NCBI GenBank assembly: GCA_009778595.1
Contig: WRJI01000006.1
Location: 1-55,517, forward strand
Direction: 5' to 3'
Length of the DNA: 55,517 bases
Source of the DNA: Peptococcaceae bacterium
GTDB lineage: Bacteria > Bacillota > Desulfitobacteriia > Desulfitobacteriales > Syntrophobotulaceae
Part shown: piece by piece, positions 1 through 10,098 of the stretch
Layout: every line of letters begins with the position of its first letter
How positions within the stretch are numbered: the first letter of the stretch is position 1
Notes under the pieces: generated by a model
What the model was told of the DNA's origin: nothing
What the model saw: the letters and a program-made list of their open reading frames with translations, nothing else
Database searches by the model: none
Translations under genes and position numbers: made by a program

Positions 1-393
1 AAGGGCAGGGAAAAAGTGACTTACAAATCATCGTCTCCCGCGTTGCAATGGGGATACAACTTCCTCAAACGTCGTAATTACCCTTCCGATGGGTCGCCGC
101 AGAAAAGAGGGGTTTGCACAAAAGTTTACACAACTACACCGAAGAAACCCAACTCAGCGTTGCGCAAAGTCGCCCGTGTGCGTTTGTGCAACGGAATTGA
201 AGTTACCAGCTACATCCCGGGAATCGGTCACAACTTACAGGAGCATTCCTATGTCCTGGTACGTGGCGGAAGGGTAAAGGACTTGCCGGGCGTACGATAT
301 CACATCATACGTGGCGCAATCGACACGACCGGGGTGGCGAACCGCAACCAGGCCCGTTCCAAGTACGGCGCGAAAAGAGCCAAGAAGAAATAG
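1..393 (+). CDS. rpsL: 30S ribosomal protein S12, 5' end outside window
   Basis: Ribosomal protein S12 of the decoding centre. The reading frame is open from base 1 ([10 protein letters not shown]...), matching the family's VRKGR..K start, so the gene begins upstream of the window. The GTG at 16 is internal. Conserved blocks are [20 protein letters not shown] (with the lysine linked to streptomycin sensitivity) and [13 protein letters not shown]. Between SPALQ and PQKRGVC lies a [16 protein letters not shown] segment like the one in Bacillus S12, which supports a Firmicute host. First gene of the str operon; rpsG follows after 15 nt. Confidence 0.97.
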   Translation, partial: KGREKVTYKSSSPALQWGYNFLKRRNYPSDGSPQKRGVCTKVYTTTPKKPNSALRKVARVRLCNGIEVTSYIPGIGHNLQEHSYVLVRGGRVKDLPGVRYHIIRGAIDTTGVANRNQARSKYGAKRAKKK

Positions 394-408
394 GAAGGAG
401 GGAATCCA

Positions 409-879
409 TTGCCACGCAAAGGATATGTAGCGCGAAGAGTCGTTCTGCCGGATCCCATTTACAAAAACATAACTGTTACGAAATTTATCAACCAGATTAT
501 GATAGACGGTAAAAAGGGTGTTGCGGAGAGCGTTTGTTATGGGGCTTTTGACATTATTCAGAAAAAGACAGGTAAAGACCCAGTCAGTGTTTTTGAAGAC
601 GCGTTGAAAAATGTTATGCCTGCGTTGGAAGTCAAGGCCCGCCGAGTCGGTGGTGCCAACTACCAGGTTCCTATTGATGTTCGTCCCGAACGCAGACAGA
701 CGCTTGCCCTGCGCTGGATCGTCGGATATGCCCGTAACAGAGGGGAAAAGACGATGAAAGAACGGTTGGCAGGGGAACTCATGGACGCTGCCAATGGGGC
801 AGGCGGTTCCTTTAAGAAAAAAGAAGATACCCATAGAATGGCTGAAGCCAATAGGGCTTTTGCACATTATCGGTGGTAG
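409..879 (+). CDS. rpsG: 30S ribosomal protein S7
   Basis: S7 nucleates assembly of the 30S head and contacts tRNA at the exit site. The product is 156 residues, the usual length, beginning [10 protein letters not shown]. The start is TTG, chosen because AAGGAGGG lies just upstream (about 394-402) and because it gives the standard MPRKG N-terminus. Conserved segments include the GGANYQVP loop and the RWIVGYAR region. Second gene of the str operon, 37 nt before fusA. Confidence 0.97.
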   Translation: MPRKGYVARRVVLPDPIYKNITVTKFINQIMIDGKKGVAESVCYGAFDIIQKKTGKDPVSVFEDALKNVMPALEVKARRVGGANYQVPIDVRPERRQTLALRWIVGYARNRGEKTMKERLAGELMDAANGAGGSFKKKEDTHRMAEANRAFAHYRW

Positions 880-916
880 GTACGCGAATTGTATTCCTGA
901 GAAAGGTGATATTTAA

Positions 917-3001
917 GTGGCTAGGCAGGTTTCATTGGATAAGATACGTAATATAGGCATCATGGCGCATATCGACGCGGGGAAAACCACGACGACGGAA
1001 CGCATTCTTTATTATACAGGTCGTGTTCACAAACTCGGTGAAGTTCACGACGGCGCTGCGACAATGGACTATATGATCCAGGAACAGGAGCGGGGAATAA
1101 CCATCACTTCCGCAGCAACCACAGCCTCTTGGCGTGATCACAGCATCAACATTATTGATACACCCGGACATGTTGATTTCACGATTGAGGTTGAACGGTC
1201 TTTGCGTGTCCTGGACGGTGCCGTAGCCGTCTTCTGTTCAGTGGGAGGTGTAGAGCCTCAGTCGGAAACGGTTTGGCGGCAAGCCGACCGGTATAAGGTG
1301 CCGCGTATAGCTTATATCAATAAAATGGATCGCGTTGGGGCTGATTTTTCCCGGGGCGTCGCTATGATATCGGATCGACTCAGTGCCAACCCTGTTCCTG
1401 TCCAGTTGCCTATCGGCGCAGAAGACGGATTTAAAGGGTTTATTGATCTCGTTACCATGAATGCGACTGTCTTCACTGACGACTTGGGCAACTCCAGCGA
1501 TATAACCGATATTCCGTCTGATTTGAAGGAAGTGGCCGAAAAGTATCGCGGCAATCTTCTTGAAGCCGTATCTGAAATCGACGAAGGTATCATGGAAAAA
1601 TATCTGGACGGACGGGAAAGTGAGATCACCGAACAGGAGATCAAAGGAGCTATCCGCAAAGCGACGGTCGCCTTGAAATTCATTCCGGTTCTATGCGGAT
1701 CCTCTTTCAAGAACAAAGGCGTGCAAGCTCTTCTGGACGCCGTTGTAGATTATTTACCGTCGCCTCTTGACATTCCGCCTGTTACAGGCATCAATCCCGA
1801 CACCGAAGAAGAAGAAACACGCTCTTCCAGCGATGATGAACCTTTCGCCGCGTTAGCATTTAAGATCGTATCGGATCCCTATGTCGGGAAACTTGCGTTT
1901 TTCCGTGTGTATTCAGGTGTCCTCACCGCCGGATCCTATATCTACAATTCGGTTCGGAACCGTCGGGAACGGGTTGGACGCATCCTGCGCATGCATGCCA
2001 ATCACCGGGAAGAAGTTCAGGAAGTCTGTGCCGGCGATATTGTTGCCGCTGTCGGTTTCAAAGATATCGGAACAGGGGATTCCCTCTGCGATGAGAAGAA
2101 ACACATTGTTCTGGAAGCTATGGATTTTCCCGAACCGGTTATATCCATCGCTATTGAACCAAAAACTAAGGCCGACCAGGATAGATTGGGCGGTTCTTTG
2201 GCAAAACTAACGGAAGAGGATCCGACATTTCGCATGCATACAGACGAAGAATCAGGTCAAACCATTATCGAAGGGATGGGCGAACTTCATCTGGAAATAA
2301 TCGTTGACCGCCTGCAAAGAGAATTCAAAGTCGAATGCAATGTTGGACGGCCTCAGGTTGCCTACCGAGAGACCTTGAAGAAACCCGCCAAAGCCGAAGG
2401 AAAGTTTATTCGCCAAAGTGGTGGCCGCGGTCAATATGGCCATTGCTGGATTGAACTCGAACCGTTGGAACCCGGCTCTGGATTTGTTTTTGAGAGCAAA
2501 ATCGTGGGGGGAATCATCCCGAAAGAATATATCCAACCCATCCAAAACGGTATCGTTGAAGCCATGCAAAACGGAATTATCGCCGGATATCCGATGATTG
2601 ACATCCAGGCAACCGTATATGACGGCTCCTATCACGATGTTGACTCGTCGGAAATGGCTTTTAAAATAGCCGGGTCAATGGCCTTCAAAGCTGGGGCTGT
2701 CAAAGCCGATCCTGTGCTTTTAGAACCGATAATGAAAGTTGAAGTGGTCGTTCCGGATGAATATATGGGCGAAGTGATTGGGGATTTGAACAGCCGAAGA
2801 GGCCGTATCGAGGGAATGGAACCCCGTGGCAAGACACAAATCATTCGAGGATACGTTCCTTTGTCGGAGATGTTCGGTTACGCAACCGACTTGAGATCGA
2901 AAACCCAAGGACGCGGCACCTATCTCATGCAGTTTGACCACTATGAGGTTGTGCCTCAGAACATTGCAACCGGCATTGTCGCCAGAAGGCAGGGACTATG
3001 A
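917..3001 (+). CDS. fusA: Elongation factor G
   Basis: Translocation GTPase of 694 residues, the normal length for bacterial EF-G. G1 is AHIDAGKT at residues 17-24, G3 is DTPGH at 81-85 and NKMD is at 135-138. Domain II, the domain IV loop (GGRGQYGH) and domain V follow in the standard order. The start is GTG behind a GAAAGGTGAT ribosome binding site. Third gene of the str operon; the spacer after it carries a short tandem repeat. Confidence 0.98.
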   Translation: MARQVSLDKIRNIGIMAHIDAGKTTTTERILYYTGRVHKLGEVHDGAATMDYMIQEQERGITITSAATTASWRDHSINIIDTPGHVDFTIEVERSLRVLDGAVAVFCSVGGVEPQSETVWRQADRYKVPRIAYINKMDRVGADFSRGVAMISDRLSANPVPVQLPIGAEDGFKGFIDLVTMNATVFTDDLGNSSDITDIPSDLKEVAEKYRGNLLEAVSEIDEGIMEKYLDGRESEITEQEIKGAIRKATVALKFIPVLCGSSFKNKGVQALLDAVVDYLPSPLDIPPVTGINPDTEEEETRSSSDDEPFAALAFKIVSDPYVGKLAFFRVYSGVLTAGSYIYNSVRNRRERVGRILRMHANHREEVQEVCAGDIVAAVGFKDIGTGDSLCDEKKHIVLEAMDFPEPVISIAIEPKTKADQDRLGGSLAKLTEEDPTFRMHTDEESGQTIIEGMGELHLEIIVDRLQREFKVECNVGRPQVAYRETLKKPAKAEGKFIRQSGGRGQYGHCWIELEPLEPGSGFVFESKIVGGIIPKEYIQPIQNGIVEAMQNGIIAGYPMIDIQATVYDGSYHDVDSSEMAFKIAGSMAFKAGAVKADPVLLEPIMKVEVVVPDEYMGEVIGDLNSRRGRIEGMEPRGKTQIIRGYVPLSEMFGYATDLRSKTQGRGTYLMQFDHYEVVPQNIATGIVARRQGL

Positions 3002-3021
3002 CAGTTGACAGTTTGGGAAAT

Positions 3022-3059
3022 CAGTTGATACCGACTTCAGCAGTTGATACCGACTTCAA
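3022..3059 (+). repeat. 19-bp tandem direct repeat in fusA-tuf spacer
   Basis: Two adjacent 19-nt units (CAGTTGATACCGACTTCAG, the second ending in A) fill most of the fusA-tuf spacer. A partial third unit (CAGTTGACA) sits at 3002-3010. There is no clear hairpin or promoter in it. It may be a slippage product. Confidence 0.8.
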
Positions 3060-3090
3060 CAGTAAGTAAAATTCTTAAGGAGTGAATCAA

Positions 3091-4296
3091 ATGGCAAAAC
3101 AAAAGTACGAACGTACCAAACCTCATGTCAACGTCGGAACCATCGGCCACGTTGACCATGGCAAAACCACGACGACTGCGGCGATCACGTTGGTTTTGTC
3201 CAAACACGGCGGAGCCGTAGCGACATCTTTCGATCAGATCGACAAGGCCCCGGAAGAAAAAGCCCGTGGTATCACCATCTCAACAGCACATGTGGAATAT
3301 GAAACCGAAAACCGCCACTACGCCCACGTCGATTGTCCGGGACATGCCGACTACATCAAGAACATGATCACCGGCGCGGCACAAATGGACGGAGCTATCT
3401 TGGTTGTTTCGGCTGCTGACGGCCCCATGCTGCAGACCCGTGAACATATCATTCTGGCGAAACAAGTGGCAGTGCCCAGTATGGTAGTGTGGATGAACAA
3501 AATTGACATGGTTGACGACCCTGAACTTCTCGACCTGGTTGAAATGGAAGTTCGCGAGCTCCTCAGCAAATATGAATTTCCCGGAGACGACATTCCCATT
3601 ATTCCCGGTTCAGGCTTGAAAGCCCTTGAATGCGGCTGTGGCTCCCGTGACTGCGAATGGTGTGGAAAAATTTGGGATCTCATGGATGCTGTTGACTCTT
3701 ATATACCGCAGCCCAAGCGTGACGTCGATCAACCATTCCTGATGCCAATTGAAGATGTTATGACAATCCCGGGCCGGGGCACTGTTTCCACAGGCCGGGT
3801 CGAGCGCGGTGTCATTAAAATTCAAGAAGAAGTCGAAATCGTTGGTTTCTCCACCGAGGTTCGCAAAACAGTATGCACCGGCATTGAAATGTTCCACAAA
3901 TCTATGGATCAAGGCGAAGCCGGCGACAATGTCGGTATTCTGTTGCGTGGTGTAGACAGAAAAGAAATCCGCCGGGGCATGGTCTTAGCCAAACCCAAGA
4001 GCATCACGCCCCATACCAAATTCAAAGGACGTATCTATATCCTTACCAAAGATGAAGGCGGTCGGTCGACACCCTTTGTCAGCAACTATCGTCCCCAGTT
4101 CTATTTCAGAACCACCGATGTGACCGGAATCATCACCTTGCCGGAAGATGTGCCGATGGCTATGCCCGGAGATGAAAACGTCACCATATCTTGCGAATTT
4201 GTTACACCTATTGCTTTGGAAGAAGGTTTGCGCTTCGCGATCCGTGAAGGTGGTAAAACCATTGCCCGGGGCATGGTAACAGAAATCATCGAATAG
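3091..4296 (+). CDS. tuf: Elongation factor Tu with four-cysteine insert
   Basis: EF-Tu delivers aminoacyl-tRNA to the ribosome. GHVDHGKT is at residues 19-26, DCPGH at 81-85 and NKID at 136-139 (NKCD in most homologues). At residues 181-191 there is an insert with four cysteines (C181, C183, C188, C191) in [14 protein letters not shown], which could bind zinc. I believe some other Clostridia have a similar segment. The ATG at 3091 is chosen because AAGGAG (3077-3082) overlaps the in-frame GTG at 3082. The product is 401 residues. A hairpin with a T-rich tail follows the gene. Confidence 0.97.
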   Translation: MAKQKYERTKPHVNVGTIGHVDHGKTTTTAAITLVLSKHGGAVATSFDQIDKAPEEKARGITISTAHVEYETENRHYAHVDCPGHADYIKNMITGAAQMDGAILVVSAADGPMLQTREHIILAKQVAVPSMVVWMNKIDMVDDPELLDLVEMEVRELLSKYEFPGDDIPIIPGSGLKALECGCGSRDCEWCGKIWDLMDAVDSYIPQPKRDVDQPFLMPIEDVMTIPGRGTVSTGRVERGVIKIQEEVEIVGFSTEVRKTVCTGIEMFHKSMDQGEAGDNVGILLRGVDRKEIRRGMVLAKPKSITPHTKFKGRIYILTKDEGGRSTPFVSNYRPQFYFRTTDVTGIITLPEDVPMAMPGDENVTISCEFVTPIALEEGLRFAIREGGKTIARGMVTEIIE

Positions 4297-4357
4297 GGCG
4301 CCGAACAGAACTTGATTCTGGGAAGGGCGCCAAGCCCGCCAGACATGTTCTGTTTGA

Positions 4358-4394
4358 GAGAGTTGCCCGAACAAGCGGGCAGCTCTCCCTTTTC
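4358..4394 (+). terminator. Intrinsic terminator or attenuator after tuf
   Basis: GAGAGTTGCCCG (4358-4369) pairs with CGGGCAGCTCTC (4376-4387), giving 12 bp with one G-T pair and a 6-nt loop, followed by CCTTTTC. Just upstream, AACAGAAC (4304-4311) can pair with GTTCTGTT (4347-4354), and GGCGCC occurs twice (4297, 4326). The tract lies between the str operon and rpsJ. It may end or attenuate str transcription before S10. Confidence 0.65.
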
Positions 4395-4450
4395 GTCATC
4401 CTGATCCCGAAAGAGATTCTCTTGCGAAACAATAAATTAGGAGGTTAATA

Positions 4451-4759
4451 ATGAACAGCCAGAAGATCAGAATCCGGCTTAAAGCGTTCGATCACAAAGC
4501 CCTTGATCATTCGGCGGAGCGCATCGTCGATACCGCGAAAAGAACAGGGGCCGGAATAAATGGGCCCATACCGTTGCCGACGGAAAAAAGTATTTACACC
4601 ATCCTGCGTTCCCCCCATATTAATAAAGATTCCCGGGAACAATTTGAAATGAGAACTCACAAAAGACTCATTGATATTCTCAATCCCACCTCAAAAACCG
4701 TCGAAGCCCTGATGAAGATGGATCTTCCTGCAGGTGTTAACGTAGAACTTAAACTCTAA
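4451..4759 (+). CDS. rpsJ: 30S ribosomal protein S10
   Basis: S10 sits in the 30S head and is also the NusE antitermination factor. The product is 102 residues, normal length, and starts [15 protein letters not shown]. The ATG follows TAGGAGGTTAAT. Conserved features include GPIPLPT and [14 protein letters not shown]. It normally heads the S10 operon directly before rplC. Here its stop codon runs straight into a repeat element, and about 400 bp separate it from rplC. Confidence 0.97.
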   Translation: MNSQKIRIRLKAFDHKALDHSAERIVDTAKRTGAGINGPIPLPTEKSIYTILRSPHINKDSREQFEMRTHKRLIDILNPTSKTVEALMKMDLPAGVNVELKL

Positions 4760-4866
4760 TGCGGTCTTCGACCGCAAGTATCCAGTATTCAGTATTCAGA
4801 ATGTGGATTTTCTTGTTTTTTGTTGATGCTGTTGCAACCTAAGCGACTCATGCGGTCTTCGACCGC
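4757..4866 (+). repeat. Dispersed hairpin/heptamer element, copy 1
   Basis: The head hairpin GCGGTC-TTC-GACCGC is at 4761-4775. It is followed by three heptamers (TATCCAG, TATTCAG, TATTCAG), AATGTGG, an AT-rich core, GTTGCAAC and CTAAGCGACTCATG. A second identical head hairpin lies at 4852-4866 with no body behind it. The left edge CTAATG contains the rpsJ stop codon TAA. No coding potential is evident. Confidence 0.9.
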
Positions 4867-4941
4867 AAGGTGGTATATCGGTTCGTGGTTTCACGCAGTT
4901 TTAGCGACGAATCGCAAAAGCAAAAAAACTTGCATGTACAC

Positions 4942-4970
4942 TTGCATTGTACATCGTATGATGATATAAT
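4942..4970 (+). promoter_or_regulatory. Sigma-A-type promoter for rplC and downstream genes
   Basis: TTGCAT (4942-4947) and a perfect TATAAT (4965-4970) are separated by exactly 17 bp. It lies inside the rpsJ-rplC gap, about 190 bp before rplC. It probably restarts transcription of the S10/spc/alpha block after the repeat element. Confidence 0.75.
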
Positions 4971-5163
4971 AACACCTGTTTGTATCACGAAACACCCGGG
5001 TAAGTGTAACATAAATGGCAACACAGACAAGGGTTTAGGCAAATAACCGTTCTTTGAAACCTTATTAAATCGTTATAGAAGTTACCAATCACAATAAATC
5101 ACAAGCATTCTTGTACCCGCCTTGTAACCATACGGGGACTGCAGAATGCAAGGAGGTGGTCTC
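4971..5163 (+). other. rplC mRNA leader with small hairpins
   Basis: This is about 190 nt between the predicted transcription start and rplC. CCCG...CGGG (around 5118-5140) and TGCA-GAA-TGCA form small stems just before the AAGGAGGTGG ribosome binding site. The position would suit autogenous control of the S10 operon, as known for L4 in other bacteria. I do not recognise a described leader motif here, so a regulatory role is only inference. Confidence 0.35.
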
Positions 5164-5790
5164 GTGTCCAAAAGTATTCTAGGTACCAAAATCGGTATGA
5201 CACAGGTTTTTACACAGGAAGGGACACTCATTCCCGTCACGGTGGTCGAAGCCGGTCCATGTTACGTCTTGAAGAAAAAAACCGTGGCTCAGGATGGTTA
5301 TAACGCGATTCAAGTTGGATTTTCCGGTGTACGAGAAAGGCTCGTCAACAAACCGGATATGGGACAATTTCGAAAAGCCGGGGTCGATCCTCTTCGTCAT
5401 ATCAAAGAATTTCACACAGATGATGTAGACTCATATGAAATCGGCCAAATGATTAAAGCCGAAATCTTTGCGGCGGGAGACAAGATCGATGTGGTCGGCA
5501 CATCACGCGGCAAAGGATTCGCCGGTATGCACAAACGACACGGCGGCCGCAGAGGACCTATGAGTCACGGTTCAAAGTACCATCATCGCACAGGCTCGAT
5601 GGGGGCCAAAGGACCGGGGCGCGTTTTCAAAGGGCGCAACTTACCCGGACGCAAAGGGGCCCAGAGAGTAACGGTCCAAAATTTAGAAATCTTCAAAGTG
5701 GATGTTGACAAGAACCTGCTTTTGATCAAGGGATGTGTCCCGGGAGCCAAAAAGAGCATGCTTATTCTCAAAAGCACTGTAAAAAAATAA
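5164..5790 (+). CDS. rplC: 50S ribosomal protein L3
   Basis: Early-assembling 50S protein whose loop reaches the peptidyl-transferase centre. The product is 208 residues, starting [16 protein letters not shown]. The GTG at 5164 is preferred over the ATG at 5146 because AAGGAGGTGG lies between them. The conserved central stretch [17 protein letters not shown] is present. It begins a tight cluster; rplD follows after 27 nt. Confidence 0.97.
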   Translation: MSKSILGTKIGMTQVFTQEGTLIPVTVVEAGPCYVLKKKTVAQDGYNAIQVGFSGVRERLVNKPDMGQFRKAGVDPLRHIKEFHTDDVDSYEIGQMIKAEIFAAGDKIDVVGTSRGKGFAGMHKRHGGRRGPMSHGSKYHHRTGSMGAKGPGRVFKGRNLPGRKGAQRVTVQNLEIFKVDVDKNLLLIKGCVPGAKKSMLILKSTVKK

Positions 5791-5817
5791 TCAGAAAAAG
5801 AAAGGAGAGAATCAGTC

Positions 5818-6441
5818 ATGCCCAAGTTAGAAGTATTGAACATGGAAGGAACGCCGGTAGGCGATATTGACCTTAACGACAAGATATTTGGAATTGAGCC
5901 CAACGTCCATGTTATGCATTTGGCTGTTAAAGCCCAGAGAGCCAATCAACGGCAGGGAACCTCATCGACAAAGACGCGCGGTCAAGTGCGTGGCGGCGGC
6001 CGGAAACCTTGGCGGCAAAAAGGCACGGGTCGCGCCCGAGCCGGGACAATACGCTCGCCGATTTGGCGAGGAGGGGGTATCGTTTTTGGGCCCCATCCCA
6101 GGGATTATTCCCAGAAACTTCCACGTAAAGTCAGACGATTGGCACTGTGTTCTGCCTTGTCCAGCAAGGTCGAGGCACAAAAAATGATCGTCGTTGACGA
6201 TATCACGCTCCCGGAGATCAAGACGAAAGAATTCGTCGGATTCCTCAACAACTTGAATGTTGCCGCAAAAGTGTTGGTCATTCTGGAAGGCGCCAATCCC
6301 AATGTTATACTATCCGCCCGCAATATCCAAGACGTGAAGACTGCCCGGGCTGACGCTCTTAACACAATCGATATCCTTGACTCGGATACCATAATTTTCA
6401 GCAGAACAGCCGTCGGCAAACTCGAGGAGGTGCTAAGCTGA
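5818..6441 (+). CDS. rplD: 50S ribosomal protein L4
   Basis: L4 lines the peptide exit tunnel and in some bacteria represses its own operon. The product is 207 residues, normal length. The tunnel loop [17 protein letters not shown] is conserved, followed by the [13 protein letters not shown] region. The ATG follows AAAGGAGAG. The stop codon overlaps the rplW start by one base, which suggests translational coupling. Confidence 0.97.
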   Translation: MPKLEVLNMEGTPVGDIDLNDKIFGIEPNVHVMHLAVKAQRANQRQGTSSTKTRGQVRGGGRKPWRQKGTGRARAGTIRSPIWRGGGIVFGPHPRDYSQKLPRKVRRLALCSALSSKVEAQKMIVVDDITLPEIKTKEFVGFLNNLNVAAKVLVILEGANPNVILSARNIQDVKTARADALNTIDILDSDTIIFSRTAVGKLEEVLS

Positions 6442-6728
6442 TGAGAGATCCTCGCGATGTTCTGATCAAGCCGGTCATCTCGGAAAAATCCGTTGGTTTG
6501 ATGGAAGAAAACAAATACTCATTTTGGGTGGCACCTGTGGCCAACAAAATTGAAATCAGACACGCTGTGGAGAAGATGTTCAAAGTCAGTGTCATTGAGG
6601 TTCGCACAATGAATGTCAAGGGCAAAAAGAAACGTGTCGGTCGCTCCGTTGGGATGACATCGGATCGTAAAAAAGCCATTGTCTCCCTCAAAGAGGGAGA
6701 CCGCATAGAAAACTTTGCGGGCCTGTAA
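6441..6728 (+). CDS. rplW: 50S ribosomal protein L23
   Basis: L23 sits at the tunnel exit and docks the signal recognition particle and trigger factor. The product is 95 residues. It contains the family's PVISEKS motif near the N-terminus and KVMNVKGK-like residues ([14 protein letters not shown]). The GAGGAGGTG ribosome binding site lies inside the end of rplD. A 109-nt spacer with no clear feature precedes rplB. Confidence 0.96.
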   Translation: MRDPRDVLIKPVISEKSVGLMEENKYSFWVAPVANKIEIRHAVEKMFKVSVIEVRTMNVKGKKKRVGRSVGMTSDRKKAIVSLKEGDRIENFAGL

Positions 6729-6837
6729 GACAGTTTATAGAATCAGCGCTACGAATACGTATCATCATTTCAATTGAAGGCGTCATCACTGACAGCCCGG
6801 AACAATTGTCAATGGATATTAAAAGGGAGGGAAAGAC

Positions 6838-7668
6838 TTGCCAATCAGAACGTTTAAGCCGACATCGCCGGGGCGGCGTCAGATGACGGTTCTGACATTC
6901 GAAGAAATTACCTGCGATACGCCGGAAAAAACATTGCTTCAGCCCGTGAAATCCAAAAGCGGCCGCAACAATGTCGGTCGAATTACCGTCCGCCACCATG
7001 GGGGTGGCCATAAGAGACAATACCGGATCATTGATTTTAAGCGTACAAAAGACGGGATTCCCGCCAAAGTCGCCAGCATCGAATATGATCCAAACCGATC
7101 CGCAAACATTGCCCTTTTGCACTATACCGACGGTGTCAAGAAATACATTCTTGCTCCCTACGGCCTTAAGTTAGGTCAACAAGTCATGAGCGGATCCACT
7201 GCGGACATCAAAGTCGGTAACGCGTTGCCGCTGAAGAACATTCCCCTCGGGACGCTTATTCATAACATTGAGTTACGGAAAGGCAGAGGCGGGCAACTCG
7301 TCCGCTCAGCGGGAGGTTCCGCGCAGCTTATGGCCAAAGAAGGCAACTATGCTACTGTTCGTCTTCCATCCGGTGAAATGCGGATGATCAACATGGAATG
7401 TCGCGCCACCATTGGTCAAGTTGGCAACCTGGACTACGAAAACGTGACGATCGGCAAAGCCGGGCGCAATCGCTGGCAAGGCAAGCGGCCCACTGTCCGG
7501 GGGTCTGTCATGAACCCGTGCGACCATCCCCACGGCGGTGGCGAAGGGCGTTCACCGATTGGTCGAAACCCGTGCACACCTTGGGGCAAACCGGCGCTTG
7601 GTTCCAAAACCCGCAAGAAGAAAAACAAAAACGACATCTATATTGTCAAGGGAAGAAAGAAAAAGTAG
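6838..7668 (+). CDS. rplB: 50S ribosomal protein L2
   Basis: L2 is needed for subunit association and peptidyl-transferase assembly. The product is 276 residues, typical. The conserved C-terminal stretch [15 protein letters not shown] carries the family's key histidine. The start is TTG, supported by AAAAGGGAGG just upstream and by the standard [15 protein letters not shown]-terminus. rpsS follows after 17 nt. Confidence 0.97.
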   Translation: MPIRTFKPTSPGRRQMTVLTFEEITCDTPEKTLLQPVKSKSGRNNVGRITVRHHGGGHKRQYRIIDFKRTKDGIPAKVASIEYDPNRSANIALLHYTDGVKKYILAPYGLKLGQQVMSGSTADIKVGNALPLKNIPLGTLIHNIELRKGRGGQLVRSAGGSAQLMAKEGNYATVRLPSGEMRMINMECRATIGQVGNLDYENVTIGKAGRNRWQGKRPTVRGSVMNPCDHPHGGGEGRSPIGRNPCTPWGKPALGSKTRKKKNKNDIYIVKGRKKK

Positions 7669-7685
7669 CCTGAAAGGAGACCAAT

Positions 7686-7967
7686 ATGGGCAGATCCCTG
7701 AAAAAAGGACCATATGCCGAACCGAAATTGTTGAAACGTGTCGAAGATATGAACAAGTCCGGCGAGAAACGTGTGTTGAAAACCTGGTCTCGCAGATCCA
7801 CCATCTTTCCGCAAATGATAGGCCATACCATCGCCGTGCACGACGGCCGCAAACATGTGCCCGTCTTTGTCACCGAAGACATGGTTGGACATAAACTCGG
7901 TGAATTTTCACCGACCAGGACCTTCAAAGGTCATGCCGGCAGCGAAAAATCCAGCGGATTGCGCTAA
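7686..7967 (+). CDS. rpsS: 30S ribosomal protein S19
   Basis: S19 forms a complex with S13 in the 30S head. The product is 93 residues, starting [11 protein letters not shown], with the conserved [23 protein letters not shown] and HKLGEF(S)PTR blocks. The ATG follows GAAAGGAG. Normal for the family; 14 nt before rplV. Confidence 0.97.
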   Translation: MGRSLKKGPYAEPKLLKRVEDMNKSGEKRVLKTWSRRSTIFPQMIGHTIAVHDGRKHVPVFVTEDMVGHKLGEFSPTRTFKGHAGSEKSSGLR

Positions 7968-7981
7968 GGGGGAGAAAACAG

Positions 7982-8323
7982 ATGGAAACAAGAGCTGTTA
8001 CCAAATACGTGCGGGTCTCCCCGCGCAAAGCGCGGCGAGTCGCCGACCTCATCCGTGGTAAACGCGTCAACGAGGCGTTGGCCATCCTGAGGGCGGTGCC
8101 CCAAATGAGCAAAGAGCCTGTCGTCAAAACCCTGAAATCAGCTATAGCCAACGCTGAAAACAACAACGATGCCGTGGCGGAAGACCTCTTTGTCACCAAC
8201 ATTTTTATCGATCAAGGTCCGACACTCAAGCGGATCAAACCGCGAGCCCAAGGTCGGGCAGACCGCATCAACAAACGCACCAGTCACATAACGGTTCTGG
8301 TAGGCGACAAGGAGGAGGATTAA
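7982..8323 (+). CDS. rplV: 50S ribosomal protein L22
   Basis: L22 lines the peptide exit tunnel opposite L4. The product is 113 residues, typical, with the [16 protein letters not shown] block and the [20 protein letters not shown] tunnel hairpin (here KPRAQGR). The ATG follows GGGGGAG. It ends 3 nt before rpsC, so the two are probably translated in a coupled way. Confidence 0.97.
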   Translation: METRAVTKYVRVSPRKARRVADLIRGKRVNEALAILRAVPQMSKEPVVKTLKSAIANAENNNDAVAEDLFVTNIFIDQGPTLKRIKPRAQGRADRINKRTSHITVLVGDKEED

Positions 8324-8326
8324 AGC

Positions 8327-9034
8327 GTGGGCCAAAAAGTTAACCCCAACGGCCTCCGGGTCGGAATCATCCGGTCATGGGACGGCCAATGGTATGCAGA
8401 TAAAAACTACGGAGAATTGCTTCACGAAGACATCAAGATCCGTAACTATATCAAAAACAAACTGACGACAGCGGGCGTACCGTTAGGATCTGCTGCAGGG
8501 ATCCCTCGCGTGGTCATTGAACGAACAGGCGACAACAAAGTCCGTGTAACCATCAGTGCGGCTCGACCGGGAATGATTATCGGACGCCAAGGCGCCGAAG
8601 CGGAGGTGCTCCGCAAAGAGCTGGAAAAAATGACCGGCAAACAAGTCTCTGTCAATATTGCCGAAATCAAGAAAATGGAACTCGACGCGTTTCTGGTCGC
8701 CACCGGCGTCGCTCAGCAGCTGGAAAAGAGAGTTTCCTTTCGCCGGGCCATGAAACAGACCGTCGGTCGCACCATGCGGCAAGGGGCCCAAGGTATTAAG
8801 ATTCAATGCAGCGGCCGTTTGGGCGGTGCTGAGATCGCTCGCACAGAGTGGTATAACGAAGGGAAGGTACCCTTGCATACCCTTCGAGCAGACATCGACT
8901 ACGGTTTTGCCGAAGCCAACACGACTTACGGTAAAATCGGAATCAAAGTCTGGATCTACAAAGGAGAGATACTTCCAGCCGCCAAAGTAGCCCAGGAAGG
9001 AGGCGCAGCTCATGCTCGTGCCAACCAGAGTTAG
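8327..9034 (+). CDS. rpsC: 30S ribosomal protein S3
   Basis: S3 forms part of the mRNA entry helicase. The product is 235 residues, starting [18 protein letters not shown]. The KH type-2 domain carries the GxxG loop IIGRQG, and the C-terminal domain carries [20 protein letters not shown]. The start is GTG behind AAGGAGGAT in the end of rplV. The last 23 nt overlap the start of rplP. Confidence 0.97.
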   Translation: MGQKVNPNGLRVGIIRSWDGQWYADKNYGELLHEDIKIRNYIKNKLTTAGVPLGSAAGIPRVVIERTGDNKVRVTISAARPGMIIGRQGAEAEVLRKELEKMTGKQVSVNIAEIKKMELDAFLVATGVAQQLEKRVSFRRAMKQTVGRTMRQGAQGIKIQCSGRLGGAEIARTEWYNEGKVPLHTLRADIDYGFAEANTTYGKIGIKVWIYKGEILPAAKVAQEGGAAHARANQS

Positions 9035-9524
9035 ACATCGTAAACAGCACCGGCCCAGTCTCAAAGGCCGTGCCCACCGCGGCAATACCATCAGCTACGG
9101 GGAATATGGCCTCCAAGCTGTAGAAGCCGCCTGGATCACTAACAGACAGATCGAAGCTGCGCGTATCGCCATGACCCGTTACATCAAACGTGGCGGCAAA
9201 GTCTGGATCAAGATATTTCCGGATCGCCCGATAACGGCCAAACCGGCCGAAACACGTATGGGTAGCGGCAAAGGAACCCCGGAATATTGGGTAGCCGTCG
9301 TCAAACCGGGTCGCGTCATGTTTGAATTGGCCGGCGTTCCCGAAGATATCGCAAGAGAAGCCCTCAGACTGGCAATGCATAAACTACCTATCAAATGCAA
9401 AATCATTGCCAACGAAAACTACGACGAGTCTCAGGCCGGCCTACCCAAAGATGAGCCTATGGACAAGGCCCTTGAGGCAACAGAACTCAATGAATCCGGA
9501 GGTGACGTTGATGGCGAAGACTAG
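9012..9524 (+). CDS. rplP: 50S ribosomal protein L16 with acidic C-terminal extension
   Basis: L16 contacts A- and P-site tRNA. The core ([14 protein letters not shown]... to LPIKCKII) is conserved, with [22 protein letters not shown] and MGSGKG. The product is 170 residues, while the usual length is about 137-146. The extra 25 or so C-terminal residues are rich in Glu and Asp (for example [10 protein letters not shown]). The start overlaps the rpsC end by 23 nt. The extension overlaps the rpmC start by 14 nt and contains its ribosome binding site. Confidence 0.95.
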   Translation: MLVPTRVRHRKQHRPSLKGRAHRGNTISYGEYGLQAVEAAWITNRQIEAARIAMTRYIKRGGKVWIKIFPDRPITAKPAETRMGSGKGTPEYWVAVVKPGRVMFELAGVPEDIAREALRLAMHKLPIKCKIIANENYDESQAGLPKDEPMDKALEATELNESGGDVDGED

Positions 9525-9711
9525 AAACCTACGCGACATGACTGACGAAGAAGTCACCAAACAAATCGATCAACTCAAAACCGAACTCTTCAACCTGCGT
9601 TTTCAATTGGCAACCAACCAATTGGATAACCCGATGCGGATCCGCGAGGTTCGCAAAGATATCGCCAGAGGCAAAACCATCCTTCGGGAACGCGAGTTAA
9701 AGAGAGCCTAA
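9511..9711 (+). CDS. rpmC: 50S ribosomal protein L29
   Basis: A small tunnel-exit protein that binds beside L23. The product is 66 residues, [15 protein letters not shown]..., with the family's [17 protein letters not shown] motif and RVRKDIAR-like tail. The ATG follows GGAGGTGACG. The gene starts inside the 3' end of rplP in another frame, which probably couples their translation. Confidence 0.95.
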   Translation: MAKTRNLRDMTDEEVTKQIDQLKTELFNLRFQLATNQLDNPMRIREVRKDIARGKTILRERELKRA

Positions 9712-9761
9712 TTGGGACTTCACAGATCAGAACCCCTTGGAAAGGAGGATTGAGAATTCAT

Positions 9762-10043
9762 ATGGAAGCTGGAAACGAAGAGCGAAATCAACGCAAAACC
9801 CGGATGGGACGTGTTGTCAGCGATAAAATGAATAAGACTATCGTCGTTGCCGTTGAAAGTTCCGTCAGGCATCCCCTCTACAAGAAGACGGTTAACGTTA
9901 CCAAGAAGTTTAAAGCACATGATGAAGAGAACACCGCAAAAACCGGCGACATCGTCGAAATCATGGAAACAAGACCACTCAGCAAAGAGAAAAGCTGGCG
10001 GCTCGTCCGCGTGGTCGAACAGGTTGTAGCCTTAAATAATTGA
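9762..10043 (+). CDS. rpsQ: 30S ribosomal protein S17
   Basis: S17 binds 16S rRNA early in assembly. The product is 93 residues from this ATG ([22 protein letters not shown]...), with the conserved KTIVVAV, HPLYKK and [21 protein letters not shown] segments. A TTG lies in frame at 9750, but it is only two bases after the AAAGGAGG ribosome binding site, so the ATG is preferred. Confidence 0.94.
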   Translation: MEAGNEERNQRKTRMGRVVSDKMNKTIVVAVESSVRHPLYKKTVNVTKKFKAHDEENTAKTGDIVEIMETRPLSKEKSWRLVRVVEQVVALNN

Positions 10044-10098
10044 TCAGATTCCTGCAACGACAAGATTCAAGCGAAAAAGCGAGAAAGGGGTATCCCCA

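Noticed and set aside
16-393. rpsL starting at the GTG at position 16
   Set aside because: The frame is open back to base 1 and the upstream residues KGREKV match the S12 family, so the true start is outside the window.
235-867. Large minus-strand frames opposite rpsL, rpsG and other ribosomal genes
   Set aside because: They are shadows of strongly conserved plus-strand genes, without ribosome binding sites or recognisable domains.
4761-4775. Head hairpins of the repeats as ordinary intrinsic terminators
   Set aside because: They are not followed by a U tract, have identical context at many loci, and occur inside operons (rpsJ-rplC, argJ-argB) where termination would be harmful.
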